DNA of 64,000 nt from Gelidibacter salicanalis (lineage in GTDB: Bacteria; Bacteroidota; Bacteroidia; Flavobacteriales; Flavobacteriaceae): positions 38,478 to 102,477 of the forward strand of contig NZ_JAEHJZ010000021.1 of assembly GCF_016469035.1 (NCBI RefSeq), in the 5' to 3' direction. Position numbers and translations under genes: made by a program. The notes beneath the pieces were generated by a model. It was given only the letters and a program-made list of their open reading frames with translations. It searched no databases and was not told the origin of the DNA. Below, in pieces: positions 54,777-64,000 of the stretch; positions within the stretch are counted from its first letter, which is position 1, and each line of letters begins with the position of its first letter.

Positions 54777-55172
54777 ATGAAAAAGGACATCCAAATTCCA
54801 AAAGCTGAAGACGTTTATGTTGCGATCGTCAATGAATACAATGACATTTACAAAACCCAAGATTGGAATGCGTACATCATTAATGACAAAGACGTCGATT
54901 TAGAAGTGGTGCTGATTGTGACCAGTGGTTATACTGACAAAAAAATGACCTCCATTTTTAGAAAAAAACTGGACGTCCTTCCCAAAAAGAGTTATGCTAA
55001 GATTGAATTGATGCAAGAAGACCTGTTTGCATTGAATAACGAGTTTAAGGTCACGTTTTTTGAAGGCAATACCATGTTTGAAAAGACCTATCTCTTCAGA
55101 AAAAACACAATTAATGAAAAAGCATTCCAAACGGTTCCTTTAATGACAGTGAAGGGCGTTCTGGCTAAATAA
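54777..55172 (+). CDS. Conserved flavobacterial protein, unknown function
   Basis: 131 aa, soluble, no signal. Motifs: VYVAIVNEYNDIYKTQDWNAY, VLIVTSGYTDKKMT, KVTFFEGNTMFEKTYLF. Mixed alpha/beta. No known domain recognised; I can only say the whole length looks like one compact domain. Single gene, convergent with gpsA across repeat copy D. Confidence 0.8.
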   Translation: MKKDIQIPKAEDVYVAIVNEYNDIYKTQDWNAYIINDKDVDLEVVLIVTSGYTDKKMTSIFRKKLDVLPKKSYAKIELMQEDLFALNNEFKVTFFEGNTMFEKTYLFRKNTINEKAFQTVPLMTVKGVLAK

Positions 55173-55271
55173 AAAACCCCCTTCACACATCAGTTTAACT
55201 CGATTAAATAAACACTTTGCTGACCAAAAAATTAATGGTGATGACCTAGTTGTTAGGTCAAATTAAAAATG

Positions 55272-55331
55272 CTCCTCCTTTTTCAGGAGGAGTGGATTCA
55301 GCTTCAAAATAGAAGCTGAAGACGAGATGAT
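55272..55331 (+). repeat. Two-hairpin dispersed repeat, copy D
   Basis: Hairpin 1 CTCCTCCT (55272-55279) / AGGAGGAG (55285-55292), linker TGGA, hairpin 2 TTCAGCTTC (55297-55305) / GAAGCTGAA (55312-55320), box GACGAGATGA. Same architecture as copies A-C, 41 kb away. It ends 2 bp from the gpsA stop. Confidence 0.82.
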
Positions 55332-55332
55332 C

Positions 55333-56334
55333 CTAATCTAACTTATCCGTCAATTTCTGAAACGTTCGCTTGGGATCTTTGCCTTCATATAAAATGGCAT
55401 AGATAGCGGTAATGATTGGCAATTTATCTTTCCTTTCGTTCTTTTCGATAAGATTGTAGGCGCTTTTTGCAGCATAATACCCTTCTGCCACCATGTTCAT
55501 TTCCATCTGAGCAGATTTAACGGTATAGCCTTTACCTATCATGTTTCCAAACATCCGATTCCGTGAAAAGAGCGAATACCCCGTTACCAACAAATCGCCC
55601 AAATAGGCTGAGTCGTTAATGTTTCGCTTCATCTTATGACGTTTCTTTATAAAACGCTTCATTTCGCGAATGGCATTACTCATCAACACACTCTGAAAAT
55701 TATCGCCATAACCCAAGCCGTGTGCGATACCTGCAGCAATGGCATAAATATTTTTGAGCATCACTGCATATTCAATACCAATCACATCATCGCTTGTAGA
55801 GGTTTTTATATAATCACTGGACAAGTTCTTTGCAATGGCCTTTGCTTTACTTTCATCGGCGCAAGCAATGGTTAAATAGGACAAGCGCTCTAAAGCCACT
55901 TCTTCTGCATGGCAAGGCCCTGCGATGACGGCGGTATTTTCAAAAGGAACATTATACACGTCATGAAAATGTTCGCCCACCAATTTTCCGGTTTCAGGCA
56001 TGATGCCTTTTACTGCTGAAACGATAATTTTATCCTTAACATCTACTGTCATTTTCAACAATTCGTCATGAATAAAAGCAGAAGGAATTACAAAAATAAG
56101 CACATCAGCATAGGTAGCCATTTCGTTAATGTCGTTGCTCAATTTAAGTTGTGATATTTTAAACTCTACTGAGCTTAAATAACTCGGGTTGTGCTGCTCT
56201 TTTATTAAATGCTCTTTTATGTAGGCGCTACGCATATACCATCCCACTTCATCAAGATTTTCGCACAGCATTTTCACAATGGCTGTTGCCCAACTCCCTG
56301 ATCCAAAAACAGCGTATTTTACAGGTCTATCCAT
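55333..56334 (-). CDS. gpsA: NAD(P)H-dependent glycerol-3-phosphate dehydrogenase
   Basis: Makes sn-glycerol-3-phosphate for phospholipid synthesis. 333 aa. Rossmann loop FGSGSWATAIVKML (residues about 10-23), AVKGIMPETGKLV, catalytic Lys in VMLKNIYAIAAGIAHGLGYG (about residue 190-209). C-terminal conserved RNRMFGNMIGKGY. ATG at 56334. Typical for the family. Confidence 0.95.
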   Translation of the reverse strand: MDRPVKYAVFGSGSWATAIVKMLCENLDEVGWYMRSAYIKEHLIKEQHNPSYLSSVEFKISQLKLSNDINEMATYADVLIFVIPSAFIHDELLKMTVDVKDKIIVSAVKGIMPETGKLVGEHFHDVYNVPFENTAVIAGPCHAEEVALERLSYLTIACADESKAKAIAKNLSSDYIKTSTSDDVIGIEYAVMLKNIYAIAAGIAHGLGYGDNFQSVLMSNAIREMKRFIKKRHKMKRNINDSAYLGDLLVTGYSLFSRNRMFGNMIGKGYTVKSAQMEMNMVAEGYYAAKSAYNLIEKNERKDKLPIITAIYAILYEGKDPKRTFQKLTDKLD

Positions 56335-56557
56335 AAAGTTTTCTAATTATATAAATTCAAAAATACATAAAATAAAGCGTAAAAATATTTCAAAAAGTTT
56401 AGTACCAAAAAATTTGGCACGTGTTTTGAAAACTAGCACCACATAATCTTTAAATTGTTGGGTTATGAATAAAAGCAAAGCTATTCCACTGTTTTGCTCT
56501 TTCATAAGATTGCATTTATGCTAGGCAAACCAAGATTTTAAAATAAAAATTGAACAG

Positions 56558-57511
56558 ATGAAAATGATAAAACTACTTTCCGGATTTGCCATATTTGCAG
56601 TCCTATTTACTTCTTGCTCCAAGGAAACGGTGTATGAAGAGCCACCAATTTCATTACATCAATTATTAGGATCTTATGACTTGTGGTATGTGGATATCAA
56701 TCAGACAACGGGTTACGGAGAAACGCCTTTTTTACAGATTGCATTTACATTATCGTTTAAAAACGGCACACTATATGCCAACAATAATTTGGTAGGATTT
56801 GGTCCTAACGGTCAAGGCAATGGTTTAGGGATAGATATTGGTGAATATGATGCCTATGATATGATTTTAGATGTCTACCATGATTTAGATGGCTATCAAA
56901 CTTTTGATATTTACCAAGTAGATTATGACACGATTGAGTTATACAATCCTAATAACGATACGTCTTACTTTCTACACGGGTATCAAAAATCTACCTTTGA
57001 TTATGACTTTGTATTTTATGACAACATCCATTATTTTTTACAAGAATACGAAGCATGGGAAAAAACATATACCAGCCAGAACGGTGCTGTAAACGAGTTT
57101 GATAATGAAAATTATTTACAGTTTTTATCTGGTGGTAATGATTCTGAGTTCAGAAGTTCACAAGACACTAATGTAGTTAACCCTGATACTATATATTGGG
57201 ATTATACTGGGGTGTATGGGGTAGGTAATGTAACAGGAAATACGCACCTCAAAACATTAACATTAGATTATGATTATTTTGACAATGAATTCTTTGAATT
57301 GCGCGTTATTGATGATCAGGAGATAGAGTTGTACCACGCAAATTCAGGCACAACTTACGCATTTAATGGACGAGGTTATATTCAATATTTGAAAAATGCT
57401 GAAGGTCAAGTTGCAGGACAAATGAATAAACAAAATGTACCAAATACAGAGAAAAAACGCAAGCAGAAAACTGCTAAAAAAGATAACCCAAGGGTAAACA
57501 ATAGAAGCTAA
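56558..57511 (+). CDS. Putative lipoprotein, repeat-bearing beta protein
   Basis: 317 aa. Lipobox LFTSCS (Cys about residue 20). Mature part is rich in Asp, Tyr and Asn; two similar blocks (about 35-140 and 150-270), each a beta-rich unit with YDxYDMILDVYHDLDGYQTF-type or TLDYDYFDNEFFELRV motifs, suggest an internal duplication. C-terminus is basic and unordered (EKKRKQKTAKKDNPRVNN). Role unknown; resembles exported lipoproteins. Terminator at 57539-57577. Confidence 0.8.
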   Translation: MKMIKLLSGFAIFAVLFTSCSKETVYEEPPISLHQLLGSYDLWYVDINQTTGYGETPFLQIAFTLSFKNGTLYANNNLVGFGPNGQGNGLGIDIGEYDAYDMILDVYHDLDGYQTFDIYQVDYDTIELYNPNNDTSYFLHGYQKSTFDYDFVFYDNIHYFLQEYEAWEKTYTSQNGAVNEFDNENYLQFLSGGNDSEFRSSQDTNVVNPDTIYWDYTGVYGVGNVTGNTHLKTLTLDYDYFDNEFFELRVIDDQEIELYHANSGTTYAFNGRGYIQYLKNAEGQVAGQMNKQNVPNTEKKRKQKTAKKDNPRVNNRS

Positions 57512-57538
57512 ATTTTGGTTGGTTATTTAGCTTCTAGA

Positions 57539-57577
57539 AACGCTCATCTGATGTATTTCAGATGAGCGTTCTTTTTT
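57539..57577 (+). terminator. Rho-independent terminator
   Basis: Perfect stem AACGCTCATCTGA (57539-57551) / TCAGATGAGCGTT (57558-57570), 6-nt loop, then CTTTTTTTT. Confidence 0.9.
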
Positions 57578-57672
57578 TTAACAATATATTGACACGGCAC
57601 ATCACAAGGTTTCAAATACTTATTGTAAATTACCTTTTAAATCAATTTTAATTCTTAAAAACTTAAATTAAT

Positions 57673-58170
57673 ATGGGACTATTTTCATTTATTAAAAATG
57701 CTGGGGCCAAAGTATTTGGTGTAGGAAAAACAGATGCCGAAGAAAAAGCGGAAGCACATGCCAAAGCCGCTGCAGACGAGCTAAAAGCTGAAGGCGCTGG
57801 CGCCAAAAAATTAGAAGAAACAATTAAAGATCTACAACTTAATGTTGAGAATTTAAAAGTAGATATTGAAGATGATATGGCAACAGTTTCAGGAAAGGCA
57901 CAGGATCAGTCTACCAAAGAAAAAGTAGTTTTGGTTATTGGTAATACTAATGGTATTGCCTCTGTTGATGACCAAATGACGGTGGACCATGTAGAACCAG
58001 AAGCACAATTCCACACTGTTATTTCGGGCGATACTTTAGGTAAAATTGCCAAACAATATTATGGCAATGCCATGAAATATCCGTTAATATTTGATGCCAA
58101 TAAACCAATGCTGTCAGATCCTGATAAAATATATCCGGGACAAGTACTCCGTATTCCGAGTTTGGAATAA
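57673..58170 (+). CDS. BON-LysM protein (YgaU/Kbp-like)
   Basis: 165 aa. No classical signal. N-terminal helical linker, BON domain (about 50-100, LNVENLKVDIEDDMATVSGKA), C-terminal LysM domain (about 115-162, HTVISGDTLGKIAKQYYGN ... YPGQVLRIPSL). Same layout as E. coli Kbp (YgaU), a potassium-binding protein. Ligand here unproved. Confidence 0.9.
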   Translation: MGLFSFIKNAGAKVFGVGKTDAEEKAEAHAKAAADELKAEGAGAKKLEETIKDLQLNVENLKVDIEDDMATVSGKAQDQSTKEKVVLVIGNTNGIASVDDQMTVDHVEPEAQFHTVISGDTLGKIAKQYYGNAMKYPLIFDANKPMLSDPDKIYPGQVLRIPSLE

Positions 58171-58273
58171 GGGAAAAATAAAAAAAGAAAGTGACTCAAT
58201 ACTTACTGAGCCATTCTGGGGTTTAAGCATGTAAAGAACAGTCCCGTACGGGAGCCAGTAAAGAGAATTTAAA

Positions 58274-58310
58274 AAGCCGTTTCAACTAGTTTGAGACGGC
58301 TTCTTTTTTT
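58274..58310. terminator. Bidirectional rho-independent terminator
   Basis: AAGCCGTTTCAA (58274-58285) / TTGAGACGGCTT (58291-58302), one G-T pair, T-run on both strands. Between the BON-LysM gene (plus) and TlpA-like gene (minus). Confidence 0.8.
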
Positions 58311-58324
58311 GTGTGGATTTTTTT

Positions 58325-59647
58325 TTACAGCGTGTTTAAAAAAGTTTTCAGTTCTAGCAAAGACTGTGGTTTGGCAATGATTTTTTTATCCTTGTCCAGC
58401 ACAAAATACGTTGGTGTTGCTTCAATGCCATAGATATCTGTAATGAAATTGTCCCACTTGCCCACTCCTAAAACCTGAATAAAATCAGGATAGTTTTGAA
58501 TTTCCTTTTTCCAGTTAACGTCATTATCTTCCAACCCGTACGCCACAACCTTCACTTTGTTTTTCGGCATCTGATCAACCATGTCCCTAACTTGGGGCAA
58601 TTCCGTTAAACAATGGGAACATTCACTACTCCAAAAAACCAGCACATAATGTTCTGCCGCATTTAAAGCATGAAGTGATGATTTGACCTTCTTGCCACTT
58701 TTGTTGACCTCAATGGGAAAATCTCGGGCAACCGTTCCTAAAGCCGTGTTTTTATAGATGTTTAATTGTCTCAAAAGCATGTCGTTATTCTCTTTTTTTG
58801 CGAGGTCTAACAAATAGGTATCAGCAATATAATTAGCAACCCCAGACTCTTCAATTTGCACCATATTGTTCCATACTGCTTGCAATAGCACCATTTTTAT
58901 TTCACTATTTTCCGGTCCGATATAAGAAGTCAAATTGTCAATTTGTTGCTTGTAAAATGCTTCTGTCGGACTTGGAGTCATTCCGAAAACATACGCCATG
59001 ACTCTATCAGACAAAAACTCTGAACTTTGTAAAAGCGGATTGCTAAAATCTACATTCTTTAAATAACTGTTTTTTAAATTTTTGGAATAGGTAGAAACAT
59101 CCTCGTATGTTTCAGGGATATAAGGTTGGTTTGCCTGTATAAACACAGATACCATCGCATTTTTAGAAGCCAACTCAAAAGCCTCCTGTGTTTCATTTAA
59201 GGTTTTAAAAATATCCTTAAATGCCTCCTGATCCTCACTTTGTTGTGTGTAGAAATTGCTGATGGCTCGGTTGATCATCTCAATACTATTCGTATAAGAT
59301 GCCCATAATTTATTTTCGTTGGATTCTTTAAACTCCAACCCGTCCGTCAGGCTAAACTCTAAAACAACATCCTCTTTGCCATTATAGATCAAATCAAAAT
59401 TATGATCCTGTTGTGGTATACCATACACAATTTTATAAATTCCTGTAGTGCTGGTACTGTCCAACTCGATTTTGAAGTGTCCATTATCGTCCACTTTAGC
59501 ACGATCCATATATATAGAACCGGTAGGGTTTGATTTATACACAAAGGCATAGGTAAAATCTTTTGCTGGCGAAAACGTGCCTTCAATACTGTGTTGTGCC
59601 AGTAACAGGGTTGGTAGAAACACCAATAGTAACATTATTTTTTTCAT
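58325..59647 (-). CDS. TlpA-like thioredoxin-fold protein
   Basis: 440 aa. Signal peptide (MKKIMLLLVFLPTLLLAQ), an N-terminal DUF4369-like beta region (about residues 25-120), a helical middle, and a C-terminal thioredoxin domain with CSHC active site (WSSECSHCLTELPQ). Periplasmic thiol:disulfide oxidoreductase or redox sensor. Separate from mfd by 55 bp, same strand. Confidence 0.88.
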   Translation of the reverse strand: MKKIMLLLVFLPTLLLAQHSIEGTFSPAKDFTYAFVYKSNPTGSIYMDRAKVDDNGHFKIELDSTSTTGIYKIVYGIPQQDHNFDLIYNGKEDVVLEFSLTDGLEFKESNENKLWASYTNSIEMINRAISNFYTQQSEDQEAFKDIFKTLNETQEAFELASKNAMVSVFIQANQPYIPETYEDVSTYSKNLKNSYLKNVDFSNPLLQSSEFLSDRVMAYVFGMTPSPTEAFYKQQIDNLTSYIGPENSEIKMVLLQAVWNNMVQIEESGVANYIADTYLLDLAKKENNDMLLRQLNIYKNTALGTVARDFPIEVNKSGKKVKSSLHALNAAEHYVLVFWSSECSHCLTELPQVRDMVDQMPKNKVKVVAYGLEDNDVNWKKEIQNYPDFIQVLGVGKWDNFITDIYGIEATPTYFVLDKDKKIIAKPQSLLELKTFLNTL

Positions 59648-59702
59648 GCGGATTCTATTTTATTTTTTAATCATCTTAAGGTTTTTCAATGTGATTCAAT
59701 AA

Positions 59703-62700
59703 TCAGGCCACTATAGGCTGCAACACCGCCAAGGCTTGTTTAACGGTCTTAACCTGTTCAAAAGTAAGTAATAAACGCAAACCTGTTCGGGTTTGTTTTT
59801 CTTTCATTTTAGCGATGTTAGGACGGGTTTGGATAAACTGTAACACCCGGGTAAATCCGTGACTTTGGTAAAATGCACTGTTTTGATCATTGATAAAATA
59901 ACCGATCATTTTCCCCTGTTTCATGATCACTTTTTCCAAACCAATTTTTGTGGCAATCCATTTGATGCGGACACTGTTCAACAAATCAACCACTTGTTTG
60001 GGCATTTCTCCAAAACGGTCAATGAGGTCGTTTTCAAATTTCTGAAGCTCTTCCTCGGTTTTGATCTCGTTCAATTTGGTGTATAAATTCAAGCGCTCGG
60101 TAATATTGTTCACATAATCATCTGGAAACAAAAGCTCAAAATCGGTATCAATGGTGATATCCTTTACGTATTCTTTTTCCACCTGATCATCTTGATACAA
60201 GTCTCTAAACTCATTTTCCTTCAATTCTTCAATCGCTTCATTTAAGATTTTCTGATAGGTATCAAAGCCAATATCGTTAATAAATCCGCTTTGCTCACCA
60301 CCCAATAAATCGCCCGCGCCTCGAATTTCCAAATCTTTCATGGCAATATTAAAGCCACTGCCTAACTCTGTAAATTGTTCTAAAGCGGTGATACGTTTTC
60401 GGGCATCATCAGTCATAGCCGAATATTCTGGCGTTATAAAATAGCAAAACGCTTTCTTATTGCTACGTCCTACCCGCCCGCGCATTTGGTGCAAATCACT
60501 CAATCCAAAATTATTCGCGTTATTGATAAAAATAGTATTCGCATTGGAAACGTCCAAACCACTCTCCACAATGGTGGTACTGACCAACACATCAAATTCA
60601 CTATTCATAAAGCCGAGCATTAACTGTTCCAATTTTTTACCGTCCAATTGCCCATGGCCAATGCCAATTTTAGCATCCGGTACCAAACGTTGGATCATGC
60701 CTGCAACTTCCTTAATGTTTTCTATCCGGTTATGAATGAAAAACACCTGACCACCACGCTGAATTTCATAGGTTATAGCATCCCGAATGATTTCCTCACT
60801 AAACCGGACCACGTGACTTTCTATAGGGTACCTGTTTGGAGGTGGCGTGGTAATGACAGACAAATCACGAGCAGCCATCAAACTAAATTGCAGCGTTCTT
60901 GGAATAGGCGTTGCAGTTAACGTCAATACATCAACATTATCCTTGAGTGTTTTTAATTTTTCTTTGACGGCTACACCAAATTTCTGCTCTTCATCAACAA
61001 TCAACAAGCCTAAGTCTTTAAATTTTACATTTTTATTCACCAATTGATGGGTTCCAATAATGATATCCACATGACCGTTTTCTAAACGTTCCAAGGTGTC
61101 GCGTCTTTCTTTCGCGGTTCTGAATCGGTTTAAATAATCTACGGTTACCGGAAAATCTTTTAAACGTTCCGTAAATGTTCTGAAATGTTGGTAGGCCAAA
61201 ATTGTTGTAGGTACCAAAACAGCCACTTGTTTGCCATTATCAACAGCTTTAAAGGCCGCTCTGATGGCGACTTCGGTCTTACCAAATCCAACATCGCCAC
61301 ACACCAAGCGGTCCATGGGGCGCTCGCTTTCCATGTCTTCTTTTATATCAGCGGTAGCGGTACTTTGATCTGGCGTATCTTCATAAATAAAGGACGCCTC
61401 CAACTCTAATTGCATAGAACTGTCTGGATGGTATTGGTAGCCTTTTTCAAGTTTGCGTTTGGCATATACTTGAATCAAATTAAAGGCAATTTCCTTGACT
61501 CGGGTTTTGGTTTTTTGTTTTAAAACCTTCCAAGCGTTACTTCCAAGCTTATAGATTTTTGGTGGTTTCCCATCTTTTCCGTTGAACTTGGTGATTTTAT
61601 GTAAGGAATGAATGCTCAAATACAGCACATCCCGTTCGCCATAAATCAGTTTGATGGCTTCTTGTTTTTTGCCTTCAACATCAATTTTTTGAAGCCCTCC
61701 AAAACGACCAATACCATGATCGATATGCGTTACATAATCGCCAATATCGAGTTTAGTAAGTTCTTTAAGCGTAATGGCCTGCTTTTTGGCGTAGCCGTTT
61801 TTGAGATGGAATTTATGGTAGCGTTCAAAAATTTGATGATCTGTATAACAGACAATTTCATTGTCATGATCAATAAACCCTTGAAATAAGGACAATACAA
61901 TGGTTTTATAATGGACGCCTTGCTCTAAAGCTCGGTGACGTTCCGTATTGGCATCTTCAAAAATATCATGAAAGCGTTTGGCTTGCTGTTCGCTAACACA
62001 GGCAATATAATTGGTGTAGCCTTTATCGTGATAACTGTTCAGGTCTTCAATCAGTAAATCAAACTGTTTATTGAAAGATGGCTGCGGCGTAGTATGAAAT
62101 TCGATAGTTTGCGTACCTAGCACCGTAGACGTTCCAAATTCAACCAAAGTAAAATCGAGCATTTGTCGCTTAAGCAAGGTAGAACTACAAAACAACTCTT
62201 CTGGCGAAGCGTGTTTAATTTCTGAGGATAAGGTTTTAAAAGCTTCTTCAGCTTTACCAAAAAAGTCATCAATTCTTGAAAAAAGCAAATCCGCATTTTT
62301 AGTGAAAATGACTGTTTTCGAAGCGATATATTTTAGAAAACTCTCTCGGTTTTCGTTTAAAAATTTGTTTTCAACATTAGGAATAACGTTGATTTTCTTG
62401 ATTTGCTCGGTGGATAATTGTGTTTCGACATCAAAGGTTCGGATACTGTCAACCTCATCACCAAAAAACTCAATGCGGTAAGGTTCGTCATGCGAAAATG
62501 AAAAGACATCTACAATGCCTCCACGCACTGAAAACTCTCCTGGTTCAGTCACAAAATCCACACGTTTAAACTGGTATTCAAACAGCACTTCGTTTACAAA
62601 ATCAATGGATAGATTATCATTGACGGATATTTTAAGCGTATTCCGTTCCAATTCCTTTCTGGTCACCACTTTTTCGAAAAGGGCATCCGGATAGGTAACA

Positions 62701-63062
62701 ATAATGGCAGGTTTTTTTCGAGAATTAATCCGATTTAAAACCTCCGCACGTAAAAGTACGTTGGCATTATCTGTTTCTTCAATTTGATACGGACGCCTGT
62801 AGCTACCAGGATAAAACAGCACGTCTTTAGCATTAATCAGCAATTCGAGATCATTGAGATAAAATGCTGCTTCTTCTTTATCATTAAAAACCAACAAAAA
62901 GGGTTGGTCTGAAGTTTTAAAAGCTTCTGTGATGATAAAACTTAACGAAGATCCAACAATCCCTTTTAAACGTGTCTTACTTTGATTTACGGCAATAGCA
63001 GCTTGCAGATTTTGCGTTTGCAAAGTCTGTGCATAAGATTGCGAGAGATATGATTTACTCAA
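59703..63062 (-). CDS. mfd: Transcription-repair coupling factor Mfd
   Basis: Removes RNA polymerase stalled at DNA lesions and recruits UvrA. 1119 aa, near usual length. UvrB-like N-terminus (RRPYQIEETDNANVLLRAEV), RNAP-interacting domain (DIGDYVTHIDHGIGRFGGLQ), then helicase: Walker A CGDVGFGKTEVA, DEEQ box VDEEQKFGV, motif VI QMRGRVGRS, and a C-terminal TRCF domain. TTG start at 63062 (next in-frame ATG lies far inside). Family assignment certain. Confidence 0.98.
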   Translation of the reverse strand: MSKSYLSQSYAQTLQTQNLQAAIAVNQSKTRLKGIVGSSLSFIITEAFKTSDQPFLLVFNDKEEAAFYLNDLELLINAKDVLFYPGSYRRPYQIEETDNANVLLRAEVLNRINSRKKPAIIVTYPDALFEKVVTRKELERNTLKISVNDNLSIDFVNEVLFEYQFKRVDFVTEPGEFSVRGGIVDVFSFSHDEPYRIEFFGDEVDSIRTFDVETQLSTEQIKKINVIPNVENKFLNENRESFLKYIASKTVIFTKNADLLFSRIDDFFGKAEEAFKTLSSEIKHASPEELFCSSTLLKRQMLDFTLVEFGTSTVLGTQTIEFHTTPQPSFNKQFDLLIEDLNSYHDKGYTNYIACVSEQQAKRFHDIFEDANTERHRALEQGVHYKTIVLSLFQGFIDHDNEIVCYTDHQIFERYHKFHLKNGYAKKQAITLKELTKLDIGDYVTHIDHGIGRFGGLQKIDVEGKKQEAIKLIYGERDVLYLSIHSLHKITKFNGKDGKPPKIYKLGSNAWKVLKQKTKTRVKEIAFNLIQVYAKRKLEKGYQYHPDSSMQLELEASFIYEDTPDQSTATADIKEDMESERPMDRLVCGDVGFGKTEVAIRAAFKAVDNGKQVAVLVPTTILAYQHFRTFTERLKDFPVTVDYLNRFRTAKERRDTLERLENGHVDIIIGTHQLVNKNVKFKDLGLLIVDEEQKFGVAVKEKLKTLKDNVDVLTLTATPIPRTLQFSLMAARDLSVITTPPPNRYPIESHVVRFSEEIIRDAITYEIQRGGQVFFIHNRIENIKEVAGMIQRLVPDAKIGIGHGQLDGKKLEQLMLGFMNSEFDVLVSTTIVESGLDVSNANTIFINNANNFGLSDLHQMRGRVGRSNKKAFCYFITPEYSAMTDDARKRITALEQFTELGSGFNIAMKDLEIRGAGDLLGGEQSGFINDIGFDTYQKILNEAIEELKENEFRDLYQDDQVEKEYVKDITIDTDFELLFPDDYVNNITERLNLYTKLNEIKTEEELQKFENDLIDRFGEMPKQVVDLLNSVRIKWIATKIGLEKVIMKQGKMIGYFINDQNSAFYQSHGFTRVLQFIQTRPNIAKMKEKQTRTGLRLLLTFEQVKTVKQALAVLQPIVA

Positions 63063-63252
63063 GAAAATTTATTTTGAGCAAAGATAAAGTTTAGATTTTA
63101 AATGGAACTTATTGAAATTGTGAATTTCATCTTAAATATTCGTGGCAATAGTCATCAATTCAAGTTGGCAAAAAAGATGTCCCAAGTTGGCTATGCTGTA
63201 GGAAGCTGCGCATTTTCATTATATTTATTACACCCATAATCAAAAAAAAATG

Positions 63253-63260
63253 TAGTTTTG
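63253..63260 (+). promoter_or_regulatory. -7 promoter box
   Basis: TAGTTTTG, full TAnnTTTG match, 36 nt before the TerB gene ATG. Confidence 0.45.
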
Positions 63261-63295
63261 CACACTTCCTACATTGGGATTAAAACAAAAAAGAT

Positions 63296-63727
63296 ATGTC
63301 AATTTCAGATTTATTTGATAGCGGGTTTAAAAGGCGTAATGAAGATCATTTTGCATCAATAGTAAGAGTAGCGATGGATGATGGTGTTATTACTGACGAT
63401 GAGAAAGCTTTCTTAGATCGCTTAGCACGTAATTTGGATATTAGTGAGGAAGATTACAAACTAATCTTAAAAGACTATCAATCTCACCCAATTAATCCAC
63501 CTACCTCATATGACAGTCGTTTAGAACGTTTATTTGATTTGGCCCGTATGGTGCATGTAGATCATATACAAGGTGACAAAGAAGAAACATTATTGAAAAA
63601 AATCGCTATTGGTCTTGGCTTTAGAACCGACAATGTGAAATACGTTGTGGACAAAGCCTTAACATTAGTAGCTGACGGGGTTGATTTGGACACCTTTATT
63701 GATGAAATCAAACACATGAATAGATAA
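63296..63727 (+). CDS. TerB-family tellurite-resistance-like protein
   Basis: 143 aa. Helical; MDDGVITDDEKAFLDRLARNLDI and EETLLKKIAIGLGF are the paired acidic TerB elements (Asp/Glu Mg-binding pattern). TerB domains occur in stress and membrane-associated protein complexes; tellurite resistance is not implied alone. Divergent from mfd. Confidence 0.88.
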   Translation: MSISDLFDSGFKRRNEDHFASIVRVAMDDGVITDDEKAFLDRLARNLDISEEDYKLILKDYQSHPINPPTSYDSRLERLFDLARMVHVDHIQGDKEETLLKKIAIGLGFRTDNVKYVVDKALTLVADGVDLDTFIDEIKHMNR

Positions 63728-64000
63728 CTTAGAATTAAGAAGGCTGCGCTTTTAGTATAAAGTATTAAGATATGTTTATGGATGTTATTTGAATTGCCAC
63801 CTTTTCAAAATTTTATTTTAAAAATCATTATTGTCCGATAAAGAATTAAGATCCCGCCTCGCCGGCAGGCAGGCGCTGCGCTTCTAGTCCCGATAGCTAT
63901 CGGGAAAAGAACAAAGACTTGATTGTAACTGACTGATAAACAGTAGTTATTCTAAATTAAATTTGACCAATCACTCTAAGTCAAATTGGTTTCAAAAACA
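63728..64000. other. Terminal spacer with GC-rich palindromes
   Basis: No gene seen. AGAATTAAGAAGGCTGCGCTTTTAG at 63731-63755 recurs at about 63841-63887 with a GC-rich insert (GATCCCGCCTCGCCGGCAGGCAGGC), followed by the perfect palindrome CCCGATAGCTATCGGG at 63889-63904. Confidence 0.6.
63889..63904. repeat. 16-bp perfect palindrome
   Basis: CCCGATAGCTATCGGG, entirely self-complementary. Such GC-rich palindromes stand out in AT-rich spacers. Confidence 0.75.

Noticed and set aside
58230-58255. CCCGTACGGG palindrome as an operator
   Set aside because: Lies after the stop of the BON-LysM gene and before a terminator, with no start codon nearby; no regulatory reading.

Overview
The window is a 64 kb piece of chromosome from a low-GC member of the Flavobacteriaceae (Bacteroidota). 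This is inferred from the TonB-dependent receptor tail at the left edge, a large secreted metalloprotease with a C-terminal type IX secretion (T9SS) sorting domain, a complete MoxR/DUF58/Bat (aerotolerance-type) operon, DUF4286 and other Bacteroidota families, an ornithine-lipid synthase fusion of the OlsF type, weak Shine-Dalgarno signals, and several TAnnTTTG promoter boxes. The genus cannot be told from the sequence alone. No rRNA, tRNA or CRISPR array was seen.

Layout. 1-7.4 kb: receptor tail, MORN-like secreted protein, M12B-type T9SS metalloprotease, a lipoprotein, ribF and an HTTM-domain membrane protein. 7.5-17.3 kb: serS, a TPR protein, DUF4286, ksgA (rsmA), mgtE, a D-2-hydroxyacid dehydrogenase, two VOC-fold proteins, DUF1801 and a DUF4870-like membrane protein. 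17.4-25.5 kb: mostly minus-strand metabolic genes (OlsF-like acyltransferase, aspartate kinase, GNAT, AlbA_2 protein, SDR, aldo/keto reductase) with fbp on the plus strand. 25.8-36.5 kb: DUF4382 lipoprotein, then moxR-DUF58-hypothetical-batA-batB-batC-[S23 four-helix gene]-batD-batE. 36.7-45.2 kb: an inorganic-carbon locus, dabB-dabA, interrupted downstream by an IS630-type relic, then a LysR regulator, a small conserved protein, a decayed nhaA antiporter gene and a beta-carbonic anhydrase. 45.2-54.3 kb: cvpA, a small conserved gene, pheS, and an RND efflux operon (GbsR/MarR-type regulator, adaptor, pump, outer-membrane factor, TetR regulator). 54.4-64 kb: a decayed structured spacer, gpsA, a lipoprotein, a BON-LysM protein, a TlpA-like protein, mfd and a TerB-family protein.

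How genes work together. DabB (proton-conducting membrane subunit) and DabA (zinc protein) probably pump CO2/bicarbonate inward, and the carbonic anhydrase 4 kb away interconverts the two. The neighbouring NhaA gene has frameshifts and has also lost its catalytic aspartate pair. The efflux operon is preceded by a perfect palindrome lying just upstream of a promoter box, which is a likely operator for its first gene.

The least explained material is non-coding: a two-hairpin dispersed repeat (four copies) in which both stems vary while staying complementary; an S23 gene inserted in the bat operon between inverted repeats; orphan terminators at 886-914 and 9048-9076 suggesting small transcripts; and several families of degenerate spacer repeats.
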